A DNA stretch of 64,000 nucleotides from an uncultured Hymenobacter sp. (GTDB lineage: Bacteria; Bacteroidota; Bacteroidia; Cytophagales; Hymenobacteraceae): positions 1 to 64,000 of the forward strand of contig CAJYPK010000011.1 in NCBI GenBank assembly GCA_913776615.1, written 5' to 3'. The notes under the pieces are model-generated. The model saw nothing but the letters and a program-made list of their open reading frames with translations, searched no databases and was not told the DNA's origin. Both the position numbers and the translations under genes were made by a program. Every line of letters starts with the position of its first letter. Positions within the stretch are counted from its first letter, which is position 1. Shown here piece by piece: positions 29,711 to 38,317 of this stretch.

Positions 29711-32140
29711 ATGACTTCCTTTTCCACCTCTCCGCCCGCTTCCTCCGGGCTGGAACTAGCTGAGCAGCTGACGATAACTGCTTTGCTCAACACGTATCTG
29801 CGGGAATTTGGGCCGGCTGTTTTTTTGCGCGAAGTGCCGCGCCACGACACGCAGCTCGCCACGCTGATGCTGGCCCACGGCCCGGCCACCTGGCTGCGCA
29901 TCGAGTGGGAGCACCAGGATGTCTGCCTGTATGCTCCGATGGCTTACTGCTCCCCCACGGGGCAGCACGCCTACACCTTCCCAATTTTTAGCCGCGCCCT
30001 GGCCAGCGTGGGGCCGCTTCGCCCGCTGCCGCTGGCAGCGCTGGCCGCCCTCGTGAGCCAGGCCGCCGGTAGCCGCCGCCCGGCCGTATTCGCGGCCCGC
30101 CTGCGCGCCAGCGCCTACAATCTGCGCCTGATGCTGACCACCGCGCCCGCACCCGGCGCGGGGCTGCCGCCCTTCCTGCAATCGGAGCAGGCGCTGCGCC
30201 TGGGCCACGCCATGCACCCGCTCAGCAAAGACCGCAGCGGCTTCAACGAGGCCGATCTGCTGGCTTACTCGCCGGAGTTTGGGCGGGCCTTCCGGCTGGT
30301 TTACTTTCTGGCTCACCCGGCGGTGGTGCAGGCGCAGGAGGTCGGCCCGCCCACGGTGCAGGCCGCGCTGCGGGCGGCCCTGCTGGCAGAGGCCAACTTA
30401 CCCGCTACCACCCGCACGACCCTGCGGGCTCACCCCGACTGGCACCTGCTGCCCGTGCACCCCTGGGAAGCCCGGCGGCTCCCGGGCCAGCCGGCCGTGG
30501 CAGACCTGCTGGCGACGCGGCAGCTCCTGCCGCTGGGGGCGGCCGGGCCGGCGTTTTACGCTACTTCGTCGGTGCGCACGGTGTACGCGCCGGGGCTGCC
30601 GTTTATGCTCAAGCTCTCGCTCAGCGCCAAGCTGACCAACTCGGTACGCCTCAACCACGCTTGGGAATTGCCGCTGGGCGTGCAGGTGATGGCGCTCCTG
30701 CATTCAAGCTGGGGCATGGCCGTGGGGCGCGACTTTCCGACGGTGGAGTTTATCCCCGACCCGGCCTACCTGGCCCTGCGCAGCGGCGCGGAGCTGGTGC
30801 CGGCGTTCAGCACCATTGTGCGGCACAATCCATTTCCGGCCGGCGATACCCGCCGGGTAGTACTGCTGGCCACCTGGGCCGAGGCGCTGCCCGGCGTAGT
30901 CTCCGACCTGGCCCGGGCGCTGCGGGCCGGGGCCGCTACTACCGGCGAGCCACTGCGGGCCGTGGGCGGGCGCTGGTTCGATGCCTACCTGCGGGTACTG
31001 CTGGAGCCGCTGCTGGGCATCTACTCGCGCTACGGGCTGGCGTTGGAGGCCCATCAGCAGAATATTTTGCTGGAACTGGATGAGGCGGGCTGGCCGGTGA
31101 AAGTGTTTTTCCGCGACAACCAAGGCTATTTTTTCCGCGAGGGCAAGGCGGCCGAGCTGCGGCGTCACGTGCCCGGCTTCGGCACTGGCTGCTACCTGGT
31201 GCACACCGAAGAGCACATCAACCCCAAGTACGCCTACTATTTACTGCTTAATAACTTACTGGGCCTGATCGCCAGCATGGGCCGCCAGGGCCTGGCCACC
31301 GAAGCCGACCTGCTGGCCCGTACCGCCGCCTGCCTCGAAGCCCAGCGCCCCACCGACGAAACCGGCCTGGTCGCCTACCTGCTCGACGCCCCTTTTTGGG
31401 AAGCCAAGGGCAACCTGCGCATGAGCCTCACCGACATGAACGAGGCCACCCAGCCCGTCGAGGCCCCCGCCATCTACCTGCCGTATCCCAATCCGCTCAG
31501 CCGGGCGCGGCACCACGCGGCGGCGCTGCTGGCTCCCGTGCCCGGCGGGCCGGTGGTAGCCAGCCGCCGCGTGGCCGAGTACGACGGGGCCACGCTGGCG
31601 CTGCGGCCCTTCGACGCCGCTACCGACCTGCTGCCTTACCACCGCTGGATGAACGAGCCCTACGCCCGGCCCTTCTGGCAGCTCCACGGCCCGCTCGAAA
31701 ATCTGGAAACCCACTACCTCAGCCTGCAAGCCGCCCCCGACGCGGCCGTGTACACCGGCTTGCTCGACGGGGAGCCCGTCTTCACGCTGGAAATCTACTG
31801 GGCCCCCGGCGACCTGGTGGGTCGCTACTACGACGCCCAGCCCGGCGATTACGGCCTGCACTTGCTGCTGGCCCCGGCCACCCAGCGGCGGCCCCGCTTT
31901 TCGCGCCACGTGCTGCGGCTGTGCCTCGAATTGCTATTTACCGACCCGCGCGTGACGCGCGTCATCTGCGAGGCCGACCGGCACAACGCAGGCATGGCGC
32001 GGCTGCTGGCCCGCAGCCACTTCCAGTTTCAGCGCTACGTGCAGCTGCCCGACAAGGAAGCCAGCCTCACCACCTGCACCCGCGCCGACCTGGCCCGCCT
32101 GGTCGCCGACCTGCGGCAGCCGGCGGCGGCGCTGGCCTAG
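29711..32140 (+). CDS. NIS siderophore synthetase fused to GNAT acyltransferase
   Basis: Bifunctional protein of 809 residues. Residues about 30-580 are an IucA/IucC synthetase: HPLSKDRSGF (ATP/citrate loop), LLPVHPWEARRLPG, YATSSVRTVYAPGLPFMLKLSLSAKLTNSVR, VEAHQQN-type LALEAHQQNILLELD and FFRDNQGYFFR. Residues about 610-800 are an IucB/RhbD-like acyltransferase (RPFDAATDLLPYHRWMNEPYARPFWQ, GDYGLHLLLAP, RVICEADRHNAGMARLLARSHF). The GNAT part should acylate an N-hydroxylated diamine or lysine, and the synthetase should couple it to citrate or a similar acid. Both activities are separate genes in aerobactin-type clusters. The start is the ATG at 29711, the first gene of the operon. Confidence 0.9.
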   Translation: MTSFSTSPPASSGLELAEQLTITALLNTYLREFGPAVFLREVPRHDTQLATLMLAHGPATWLRIEWEHQDVCLYAPMAYCSPTGQHAYTFPIFSRALASVGPLRPLPLAALAALVSQAAGSRRPAVFAARLRASAYNLRLMLTTAPAPGAGLPPFLQSEQALRLGHAMHPLSKDRSGFNEADLLAYSPEFGRAFRLVYFLAHPAVVQAQEVGPPTVQAALRAALLAEANLPATTRTTLRAHPDWHLLPVHPWEARRLPGQPAVADLLATRQLLPLGAAGPAFYATSSVRTVYAPGLPFMLKLSLSAKLTNSVRLNHAWELPLGVQVMALLHSSWGMAVGRDFPTVEFIPDPAYLALRSGAELVPAFSTIVRHNPFPAGDTRRVVLLATWAEALPGVVSDLARALRAGAATTGEPLRAVGGRWFDAYLRVLLEPLLGIYSRYGLALEAHQQNILLELDEAGWPVKVFFRDNQGYFFREGKAAELRRHVPGFGTGCYLVHTEEHINPKYAYYLLLNNLLGLIASMGRQGLATEADLLARTAACLEAQRPTDETGLVAYLLDAPFWEAKGNLRMSLTDMNEATQPVEAPAIYLPYPNPLSRARHHAAALLAPVPGGPVVASRRVAEYDGATLALRPFDAATDLLPYHRWMNEPYARPFWQLHGPLENLETHYLSLQAAPDAAVYTGLLDGEPVFTLEIYWAPGDLVGRYYDAQPGDYGLHLLLAPATQRRPRFSRHVLRLCLELLFTDPRVTRVICEADRHNAGMARLLARSHFQFQRYVQLPDKEASLTTCTRADLARLVADLRQPAAALA

Positions 32141-32170
32141 GCGGCGCGGGCGCTCGGCGCTCATCGCGGC

Positions 32171-32200
32171 AGCTTGCCAGTGCGTGCTCACTGGCAAGCT
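32171..32200 (+). other. Intercistronic hairpin in the siderophore operon
   Basis: Perfect 11-bp arms (AGCTTGCCAGT and its complement) with an 8-nt loop lie in the 86-bp gap between the first two operon genes. There is no U tract, so RNA processing or partial termination is more likely than full termination. Confidence 0.5.
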
Positions 32201-32226
32201 ATCCTATTCAACTCTTTGCTAACTAT

Positions 32227-33576
32227 ATGAATCCACCCTCCCCCAATCAGCTTTACGATATCCTGGGCATCGGCATTGGGCCGTTCAACTTGGGCCTGGC
32301 CGCGCTAAGCGAGCCCATTACCAGCCTGACTACCATCTTTTTCGAGCAGGGCTCCGAATTCAATTGGCACCCCGGCATGATGCTCAAGGGCGCCAAGCTC
32401 CAGGTGCCTTACCTGGCCGACCTCGTGACGCTGGTCGACCCGTGCAGCCGGTTTTCGTTCGTGAACTACCTCAAGCAAATCGGGCGGCTGTTTCACTTCT
32501 GCATCAAGGAAGACCTGTTCATCTCGCGGCACGAGTACAACCAGTACTGCCGCTGGGTGGCGGCCCAGCTGCCGGCCTGCCAGTTTGGGCACCGCGTTGA
32601 GCGCGTCGAGCACGACGCCGACCTGGGCCTGTACGCCGTGACGGTGCGGACGCTGGCAACCGGCCAGGCCACTATCTACCACGCCCGCCACGTGGTGCTG
32701 GGCGTGGGCAGCCGGCCCGCGCTGCCCGCCTTTTGCGCCGGCCTGCCGCCCGAGCGGGTGCTGCACTCGGCCGACTACCTGCGCCGCAAGGCCAGCCTAC
32801 CGGCGGGGGCGACCATCAGCCTCATCGGCTCGGGGCAGAGCGCGGCCGAGGTCTTTTACGACTTGCTCACCAACCCCGCCGCGCCGGGCTACTCGCTGGC
32901 CTGGTTTAGCCGGGCCGACCGCTTTTACCCGATGGAGTATTCCAAGCTGACCCTGGAATTCACCTCGCCCGACTACGTAGATTATTTCTACGACCTGCCG
33001 CCCGCCCGCAAGGCGCGGGTGCTGGCCGGCCAGGACAGCTTTTACAAAGGCATTAATTTTGAATTGATTAACGCCATCTACGACGAGCTCTACGACCGCT
33101 CGGCGCAGGGCGAGCCGCTGGCCGTGCACATTCAGCCCGCCTGCGAGCTGACGGCCGTGGCCACCACCCCGCAGGGCCTGGAGCTGACGCTGCACCAGCA
33201 CCAGCAGGGCCGCACCTTTCACCACGCTACCGACGTGGTCATCCTGGCCACCGGCTACCAGAGCACCCCGCCCGCCTTCCTGGAGCCCGTGCGCGAGCAC
33301 ATCTGCTGGGATGCGCAGGGGCGCTTCGCGGTGGCCCGCAACTACGCCATCGACCACTCGGGCCGGGGCATCTTCGTGCAGAACGCCGAGCTGCACACCC
33401 ACGGCTTCGTAGCTCCCGACCTGGGCATGGGACCCTACCGCAACGCCTGGATTCTCAACGAGATTCTGGGTACCGAGCACTACGTACTCGACCGCCGCAT
33501 TGCCTTTCAAACCTTCGGCGCGCCCGCCCCGGCCACCGCGCCCCAGCCCCTCGCCCATGCCTACGACCCGCGCTGA
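32227..33576 (+). CDS. L-lysine/diamine N-monooxygenase (IucD/AlcA-like)
   Basis: FAD- and NADPH-dependent hydroxylase of 449 residues that adds OH to a primary amine, the first step of hydroxamate siderophore synthesis. Visible motifs are the FAD site GIGIGPFNLGLAAL (about 14-27), FFEQGSEFNWHPGMML, QVPYLADLVTLVDP, SFVNYLKQIGR, the NADP site LIGSGQSAAEVFYDLL (about 199-214) and the ATGYQ-like VILATGYQ (about 340). The frame is open far upstream to 31396, but that part is a shadow of the synthetase. The ATG at 32227 gives the family start. The substrate (lysine, cadaverine or putrescine) cannot be decided, since no decarboxylase gene is nearby. Confidence 0.92.
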   Translation: MNPPSPNQLYDILGIGIGPFNLGLAALSEPITSLTTIFFEQGSEFNWHPGMMLKGAKLQVPYLADLVTLVDPCSRFSFVNYLKQIGRLFHFCIKEDLFISRHEYNQYCRWVAAQLPACQFGHRVERVEHDADLGLYAVTVRTLATGQATIYHARHVVLGVGSRPALPAFCAGLPPERVLHSADYLRRKASLPAGATISLIGSGQSAAEVFYDLLTNPAAPGYSLAWFSRADRFYPMEYSKLTLEFTSPDYVDYFYDLPPARKARVLAGQDSFYKGINFELINAIYDELYDRSAQGEPLAVHIQPACELTAVATTPQGLELTLHQHQQGRTFHHATDVVILATGYQSTPPAFLEPVREHICWDAQGRFAVARNYAIDHSGRGIFVQNAELHTHGFVAPDLGMGPYRNAWILNEILGTEHYVLDRRIAFQTFGAPAPATAPQPLAHAYDPR

Positions 33577-34750
33577 CCTCCGCATCCGGCGCTGGCTGCT
33601 GGGCATCGCCGTGCTTTCCTACCTGGCCGACTCCATGCTGGTGCCGTTTTACCCGCAGTATTTTCAGCGGGTGTACGGCCTGGCCTGGCCGCTGGCCACC
33701 GGGCTCTACGTGGCCGTGTGCCGGCTGGGAGTGCTGGGCTCGTTTCAGCTCTGGGCCAGGCTGGCGCAGCGCGTGCCGGTGCTGCGGCTGCTCACCTACA
33801 CCCAGGGGGCGGCCGGGGTGCTGTGCCTGGCCTGCGCCGCCGCGCCCAACGTGGCCTCGTTCGTGGTGCTGTCGGTACTGGCCGACCTCTGCAAGAGCAG
33901 CTACCTGCTGCTCTACCCGCACCTGATTCGGGTGGCGGGCCGCGAGCAGGAAGCCAGCATCATCGCCAGCATGGGCTTTATTGTGAACCTGGGCATCGTG
34001 CTGGCCGCGCTGGCCGGCGGGGCCTTGTTCGATGGGTTGAACCCGCGCTACATCGTCGTGGGCGTGGGCCTGCTCGACTTTGCCCAGCTCTTCATCAGTC
34101 GGCACGTGCTGCGCATCCCCCATCCATCCAATGAGGTGCCAGCGCCGGCCGAGGCCCCCGCGCCCGCCGCTGGCAACGGCCGCCGGCTGGTGGGCGTGGC
34201 CGCCCTCATGTTTTTGTTCTATTTCACGTTCATGCTGCTGCGGCCTTTTTACACCCGCTACCTGGCGGGTGCATTTCCGGGCATTAGCCTGAAGGCAAGC
34301 GGCTTGCTCTTCGTAATTCCGAGCCTTATGGCGGTGGGCATTGCCCCTTTCACCCGCCGGCTCACCGCCGACCACACCATTCGCAGCCTGCTGCTGGGGG
34401 CCGCGCTGGTGCTGGGGCTGACCACCTTGGGCCAGCTGGTCAGCCCCAGCCTGGGCTGGCTGGTAGCGGCCCGGGTGGGCTACGGCGCGGCGCTCTTTCT
34501 GCTCGAAATCGGCATTGATTACCTGCTCTTCCGCTGGTCGGCCGCCCACGACATGCTGGGCAACTACCGCGTCATCAACCTGATGCAAAACCTGGCCATC
34601 ATCCTGGCTCCCCTGCTGGCCAGCTACGCCGTGGATACGGCCTCGCTCACCACGCCCTTCTTGCTGGCCACGGCCGGGGCGCTGGCCCTGGTGCCCGTTA
34701 CCCTTTTCTGTTTCCGTTCCGCTTTTCGCCCCGCATTGTATGCTGCCTGA
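33557..34750 (+). CDS. MFS transporter, probable siderophore exporter
   Basis: Inner-membrane transporter of about 397 residues with roughly 12 hydrophobic helices (for example WLLGIAVLSYLADSMLVPFY, GIVLAALAGGALF, VAALMFLFYFTFMLL). The ATG at 33557 overlaps the hydroxylase gene by 20 bp. A start at 33500 would add a Pro-rich shadow. Major facilitator exporters of this kind release newly made siderophore in many NIS clusters. The position inside the operon supports this role. The last codons overlap the next gene by 11 bp. Confidence 0.85.
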   Translation: MPTTRADLRIRRWLLGIAVLSYLADSMLVPFYPQYFQRVYGLAWPLATGLYVAVCRLGVLGSFQLWARLAQRVPVLRLLTYTQGAAGVLCLACAAAPNVASFVVLSVLADLCKSSYLLLYPHLIRVAGREQEASIIASMGFIVNLGIVLAALAGGALFDGLNPRYIVVGVGLLDFAQLFISRHVLRIPHPSNEVPAPAEAPAPAAGNGRRLVGVAALMFLFYFTFMLLRPFYTRYLAGAFPGISLKASGLLFVIPSLMAVGIAPFTRRLTADHTIRSLLLGAALVLGLTTLGQLVSPSLGWLVAARVGYGAALFLLEIGIDYLLFRWSAAHDMLGNYRVINLMQNLAIILAPLLASYAVDTASLTTPFLLATAGALALVPVTLFCFRSAFRPALYAA

Positions 34751-36554
34751 CGTTCTCCTTTCCCCCACCCCCGCCGCGCTGGCCGGGCCGACCATCCTGC
34801 CCACCCACTGGCGCACCGCCACCCGCGCCTTTCTCGCCAAGGCCCTCGCCGAGTTGCTGCACGAGCGCCTGCTTACGCCCACGCCGCTGGTCGAAATTGG
34901 GGAGGAAACTGAGTTTGAATTAGCAACCGACTCGCCGGGCGTGACCTACCGCTTCCGGGCCGCCGCCCGGGCCCTGGACTACTGGCGCGTGGCCCCGGCC
35001 TCCATTCGTCGGCTGGCCCCGGGCGGCGAAACGCCGCTCGATGCGCTCCGGTTTTTCCGCGAGTTGCAGCACCAGCTGGGCACCTCAACGTTCACCCTGG
35101 CGCACTACCTGGAGGAAGTCAACCACACCGTGTACGCCGACGCCTTTATTCAAGCCAAGGGCCGGCCCGCCGCCGCCGAGCTAGCCACGGCTGATTACCA
35201 AACCATTGAGCACGCGATGGAAGGCCACCCCTGGCTACTCATCAATAAGGGCCGCCTGGGCTTCTCGGTGCGCGACCACCACCGCTATGCCCCCGAGGCC
35301 GACCCGAGCCTGCGCCTGTTCTGGCTGGCCGTGCACCACGAGCGCGCCACCTTCGTGAGCTTGCCGGGCCTCGACTATGCCACTCACATCGCCGCCGAGC
35401 TGCCCGCCGCCGAGCTGGCGGGCTTCCTAGAACAGCTGGCCGAGCTAGGCCTGAATCCCGCCACCTACTACCTGCTGCCCGTGCACGAGTGGCAGTGGCA
35501 GCACAAGCTGGCCGTGCTGCTGGCCGCCGACCAGACCGACAACTTCGTGGTGCCCCTGGGCTACGGGCAAGAAGAATACCGGCCCCAGCAGTCCATTCGC
35601 ACGCTCTACAACGCGGCCCGGCCCGGGGCGTGCTACGTCAAAACGGCGCTTTCCATCCTCAACACCGGCCTCATTCGGGGGTTAAATCCCGACCGCCTGG
35701 CCGTGACGCCGCCCATCACCCACTGGCTGCTAACCCTGCTGGCCCCCGATACCTACCTGCGCCGCTGCGGCTTCGGGCTGCTGGGCGAGGTAGCCACGCT
35801 GGCTTACCGCCACCCGCAGTTCAACCAGCTTAGCGGCGCGCCCTACCAGTACCACGAGTTTCTGGGGGCCATCTGGCGGCAGTCGGCGGTCCCGCTGCTG
35901 GCTCCCGGCGAGCAGCTCTGCACGATGGCCGCCCTGCTCTACGTCGACGACGCGGGCGAGTCGTTCGTAGGTGCCTGCGTGGCCCGCTCGGGTCTTACGC
36001 CCCGCGCCTGGCTGGCTACCTACCTCGACGCCTATTTCCGGCCCCTGCTGCACTGCTTCTACGCCCACGAGCTGTTCTTCGTGCCCCACGGCGAAAATAC
36101 CCTGCTCGTACTCACCGAGGGCGTACCGCACCGCGTCATTCTCAAGGACTTTGCCGAGGAAGTGCAGGTAACGCCCGCCCACTACCACCGCCTGCCGACT
36201 GCCCTCCGCGAGGCGCTGCTGGAACTGCCCGAGGAAGACGTGACCCTGTTCATCTTCACCGATATTTTCGACGGAGTATTCCGCTATTTGTCCGACATCG
36301 CGCACACGTTCCTGGGCGTACCCGAATCGGAATTCTGGGCGCTGGTGGCCGCCGTCATTCGCGACTACCAAGCCGAGTTTCCGGCGTTGGCCGACCGCTT
36401 CGCGCGCTACGATCTGTTCGCGCCCCGCTTTGCCCGCTTCTGCCTCAATCGGCTGCGGCTGCTCACCTACGGCTACGCCGAGCTGGCCACCCCGCCCGCC
36501 GTGCCTGCCCTGCACGGCGAGCTCCTCAATCCCGTCGCCCCCCACCGCCCGTGA
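34740..36554 (+). CDS. Second IucA/IucC-family NIS siderophore synthetase
   Basis: ATP-dependent synthetase of 604 residues. Motifs include HYLEEVNHTVYADAF, EGHPWLLINKGRLGFS (in place of HPxxKxRxG), LLPVHEWQWQHKL, RPQQSIRTLYNAARPGACYVKTALSILNTGLIRGL, HELFFVPHGENTLLVL and RVILKDFAEEV. With the first synthetase it would join two hydroxamate arms to a dicarboxylic or tricarboxylic core, as in aerobactin- or schizokinen-type pathways that need two such enzymes. The order of action is unknown. The start codon overlaps the exporter's end, and the stop overlaps the next gene's GTG. Confidence 0.9.
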   Translation: MLPDVLLSPTPAALAGPTILPTHWRTATRAFLAKALAELLHERLLTPTPLVEIGEETEFELATDSPGVTYRFRAAARALDYWRVAPASIRRLAPGGETPLDALRFFRELQHQLGTSTFTLAHYLEEVNHTVYADAFIQAKGRPAAAELATADYQTIEHAMEGHPWLLINKGRLGFSVRDHHRYAPEADPSLRLFWLAVHHERATFVSLPGLDYATHIAAELPAAELAGFLEQLAELGLNPATYYLLPVHEWQWQHKLAVLLAADQTDNFVVPLGYGQEEYRPQQSIRTLYNAARPGACYVKTALSILNTGLIRGLNPDRLAVTPPITHWLLTLLAPDTYLRRCGFGLLGEVATLAYRHPQFNQLSGAPYQYHEFLGAIWRQSAVPLLAPGEQLCTMAALLYVDDAGESFVGACVARSGLTPRAWLATYLDAYFRPLLHCFYAHELFFVPHGENTLLVLTEGVPHRVILKDFAEEVQVTPAHYHRLPTALREALLELPEEDVTLFIFTDIFDGVFRYLSDIAHTFLGVPESEFWALVAAVIRDYQAEFPALADRFARYDLFAPRFARFCLNRLRLLTYGYAELATPPAVPALHGELLNPVAPHRP

Positions 36555-37663
36555 GCGCTACCCTGACGCCTCCAGTCCCGGCCACCGCGCGCCCCGCCGT
36601 AGCCCGCCCCCGCTTACCCGAAATCGACGCCCTCCGGGGCCTGAGCGTGGGGATGATGATCGTGGTCCACACGCTGTTGTACTTCGCCACGGCCGAAACC
36701 CAGCGCCGCGGGCTGGGGCACGTCATCCTGGTGCTGGGCAAGGCCACGGCCACCTTCGTGGTGTGCCTGGGCATATCGTTCCCGCTGTCGCGACGGCGGG
36801 CCACGGGGGCAGCTCTGCGCCGCGGCCTGCGCCTGCTGGCCTACGGCTACGCCCTCAACTTTGCCAAGTTTATCGTGCCCCTGTACGTGTTCCGCACCCT
36901 GCCCGCCGCCTTGCTGATCGAGCTGGGCCTGCGCCCCGGCGATCCGGCCAACCTCCCGTTTTTGCTGTTGCTGGGCGATATTCTGCACCTGGCCGGGTTG
37001 AGCACCATCGTGCTGGCTGGGTTGCGCTACCTGCGGGGCGGGCGGCTGGCGGCCCTCGGGCTGGCGGCCGCGGTGGCACTGGCCGCGCCCCTGCTGTGGG
37101 GCCTGCGCCCCGCCGACCCGGCCGCCGCGTATTGCAGCGACTTGCTGTGGGGCGCTACCTATACCGTGTTTTTTCCGCTGTTTCCGTGGCTGGCCTACGC
37201 CTTGGTCGGCTACGCGCTGGGCGCGGCCTACCAGCGGTGGGGCAGCCAGCCCCGCACTTTCTACGCCTGGGTGGGCGGGGGCGGCCTGCTGGCGTTAGGG
37301 CTGGGCCTGCTGCTGGGGCGGGCCTACCCGACGGCTTGGCAGGGCGTCGATTTTTACCGCACCGGCCCGGCCGGTGTTCTCGCCCTGAGCGGACTCACGA
37401 GCTTGTTGGTCGCAGTTTTCCGGATGGTGGCGCGGCACTGGCCGGCCGGGCTATTGCGCGGCCTCACGTTCCTGAGTCGCCACGTCACTTCACTATACGC
37501 CCTGTCGTGGGTCGCTATTTACTGGAATCTCGGCTGGCTGGGCTTTTTGCGCTACGCGCAGGGCTGGCAACTGACGCTGCTGGTGGCGTACATCTTCGGC
37601 CTTACCTTGCTGGCCCACTGGCTGTATCGGCGGCTGGCCGCCCGGCTGAGCGAAGCGGGGTGA
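36551..37663 (+). CDS. Membrane acyltransferase (DUF1624/HGSNAT-like)
   Basis: Polytopic membrane protein of 370 residues with about 10 helices. The N-terminal RLPEIDALRGLSVGMMIVVHTLLYF fits the heparan-alpha-glucosaminide N-acetyltransferase-like (DUF1624/YeiB-like) fold. The start is GTG at 36551, overlapping the upstream TGA by 4 bp (GTGA), so it is coupled to the synthetase gene. Proteins of this fold transfer acyl groups across membranes. In this operon it may acylate the siderophore or act in export, which is inference. It is the last gene of the operon. Confidence 0.78.
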   Translation: MSATLTPPVPATARPAVARPRLPEIDALRGLSVGMMIVVHTLLYFATAETQRRGLGHVILVLGKATATFVVCLGISFPLSRRRATGAALRRGLRLLAYGYALNFAKFIVPLYVFRTLPAALLIELGLRPGDPANLPFLLLLGDILHLAGLSTIVLAGLRYLRGGRLAALGLAAAVALAAPLLWGLRPADPAAAYCSDLLWGATYTVFFPLFPWLAYALVGYALGAAYQRWGSQPRTFYAWVGGGGLLALGLGLLLGRAYPTAWQGVDFYRTGPAGVLALSGLTSLLVAVFRMVARHWPAGLLRGLTFLSRHVTSLYALSWVAIYWNLGWLGFLRYAQGWQLTLLVAYIFGLTLLAHWLYRRLAARLSEAG

Positions 37664-37816
37664 GCAGGCTAACCGTACGGGCGCGCCAGTTGCGTGCCTG
37701 TCCGCACAAGCTCCGCGGACTATGCCGCCAGCGCGGTCCGCAGCTGCTGCGGCTTTCGGCAACTATCGCCGGCTGTTGCAGCAGCGTTCACTGCCCTGTG
37801 CAAGGCAGCAACCAGC

Positions 37817-38029
37817 TCAGTTACCGCCCGTTGCTGGCTCAAAATGACCCCGCGGGGCCGCCTGCTCAGCGGCCAGCGGGCGAATTGACTGCGTATTACT
37901 GGGCGTGGCCTGGGTCAGGGCCGCGGCCATGCCGCACAGCAGGCCCACGATGCCCAAAACGGGCCACAGCTGCCGCGTAGGCGGCGAAAAGTCGGAGGCG
38001 GGAAAGGGAGATACCGTGAAGAAAACCAT
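37817..38029 (-). CDS. Possible small membrane protein (70 aa)
   Basis: Short frame with an ATG at 38029, GC-rich third positions and one membrane helix (LWPVLGIVGLLCGMAAAL). Its N-terminus MVFFTVSPFPASDF has no signal cleavage site. I do not recognise it, and it has no operon partner. The rest of 37664-38317 shows only the inverted repeat at 38138-38223. Confidence 0.4.
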   Translation of the reverse strand: MVFFTVSPFPASDFSPPTRQLWPVLGIVGLLCGMAAALTQATPSNTQSIRPLAAEQAAPRGHFEPATGGN

Positions 38030-38137
38030 GGCAAACGCAACTGAGTGGTGATGTTGGCTTCGACCGGGTCCCTACCCGGCTGTGTGACTATAAAATCATC
38101 GCAACGTTATTCCTAAATCAAGGAAATTCCAAATAAA

Positions 38138-38223
38138 TTATGCTGAATGCCGGGCGGGCGCCTTATCGCTGCGGCCAAGCTGGCCAACGGAACGGTAGAG
38201 CGACTGCCCGGCATTCAGCATAA
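38138..38223. terminator. 18-bp inverted repeat downstream of the hydroxyproline operon
   Basis: Perfect arms TTATGCTGAATGCCGGGC (38138-38155) and complement (38206-38223) have a 50-nt loop. It lies 95 bp beyond the last gene of the minus-strand operon. It may be a terminator, or a small mobile repeat given the wide loop. Confidence 0.4.
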
Positions 38224-38317
38224 CGCGCTTTGTGACGGCAAGTATACTTCGGGAGTTGGTTAATTCCTAACTCCTTGCTTCGCGATATTTCGCGACCGTG
38301 GGCTCCCGGCCGGGAGC

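Noticed and set aside
31396..32226. Long N-terminal extension of the amine N-hydroxylase
   Set aside because: It lies in another frame of the synthetase-GNAT gene and has a low-complexity Arg/Ala/Pro composition. The family start is at 32227.
34873..35088. Small minus-strand frame in the second synthetase gene
   Set aside because: Pro/Gly/Arg-rich shadow with no support.
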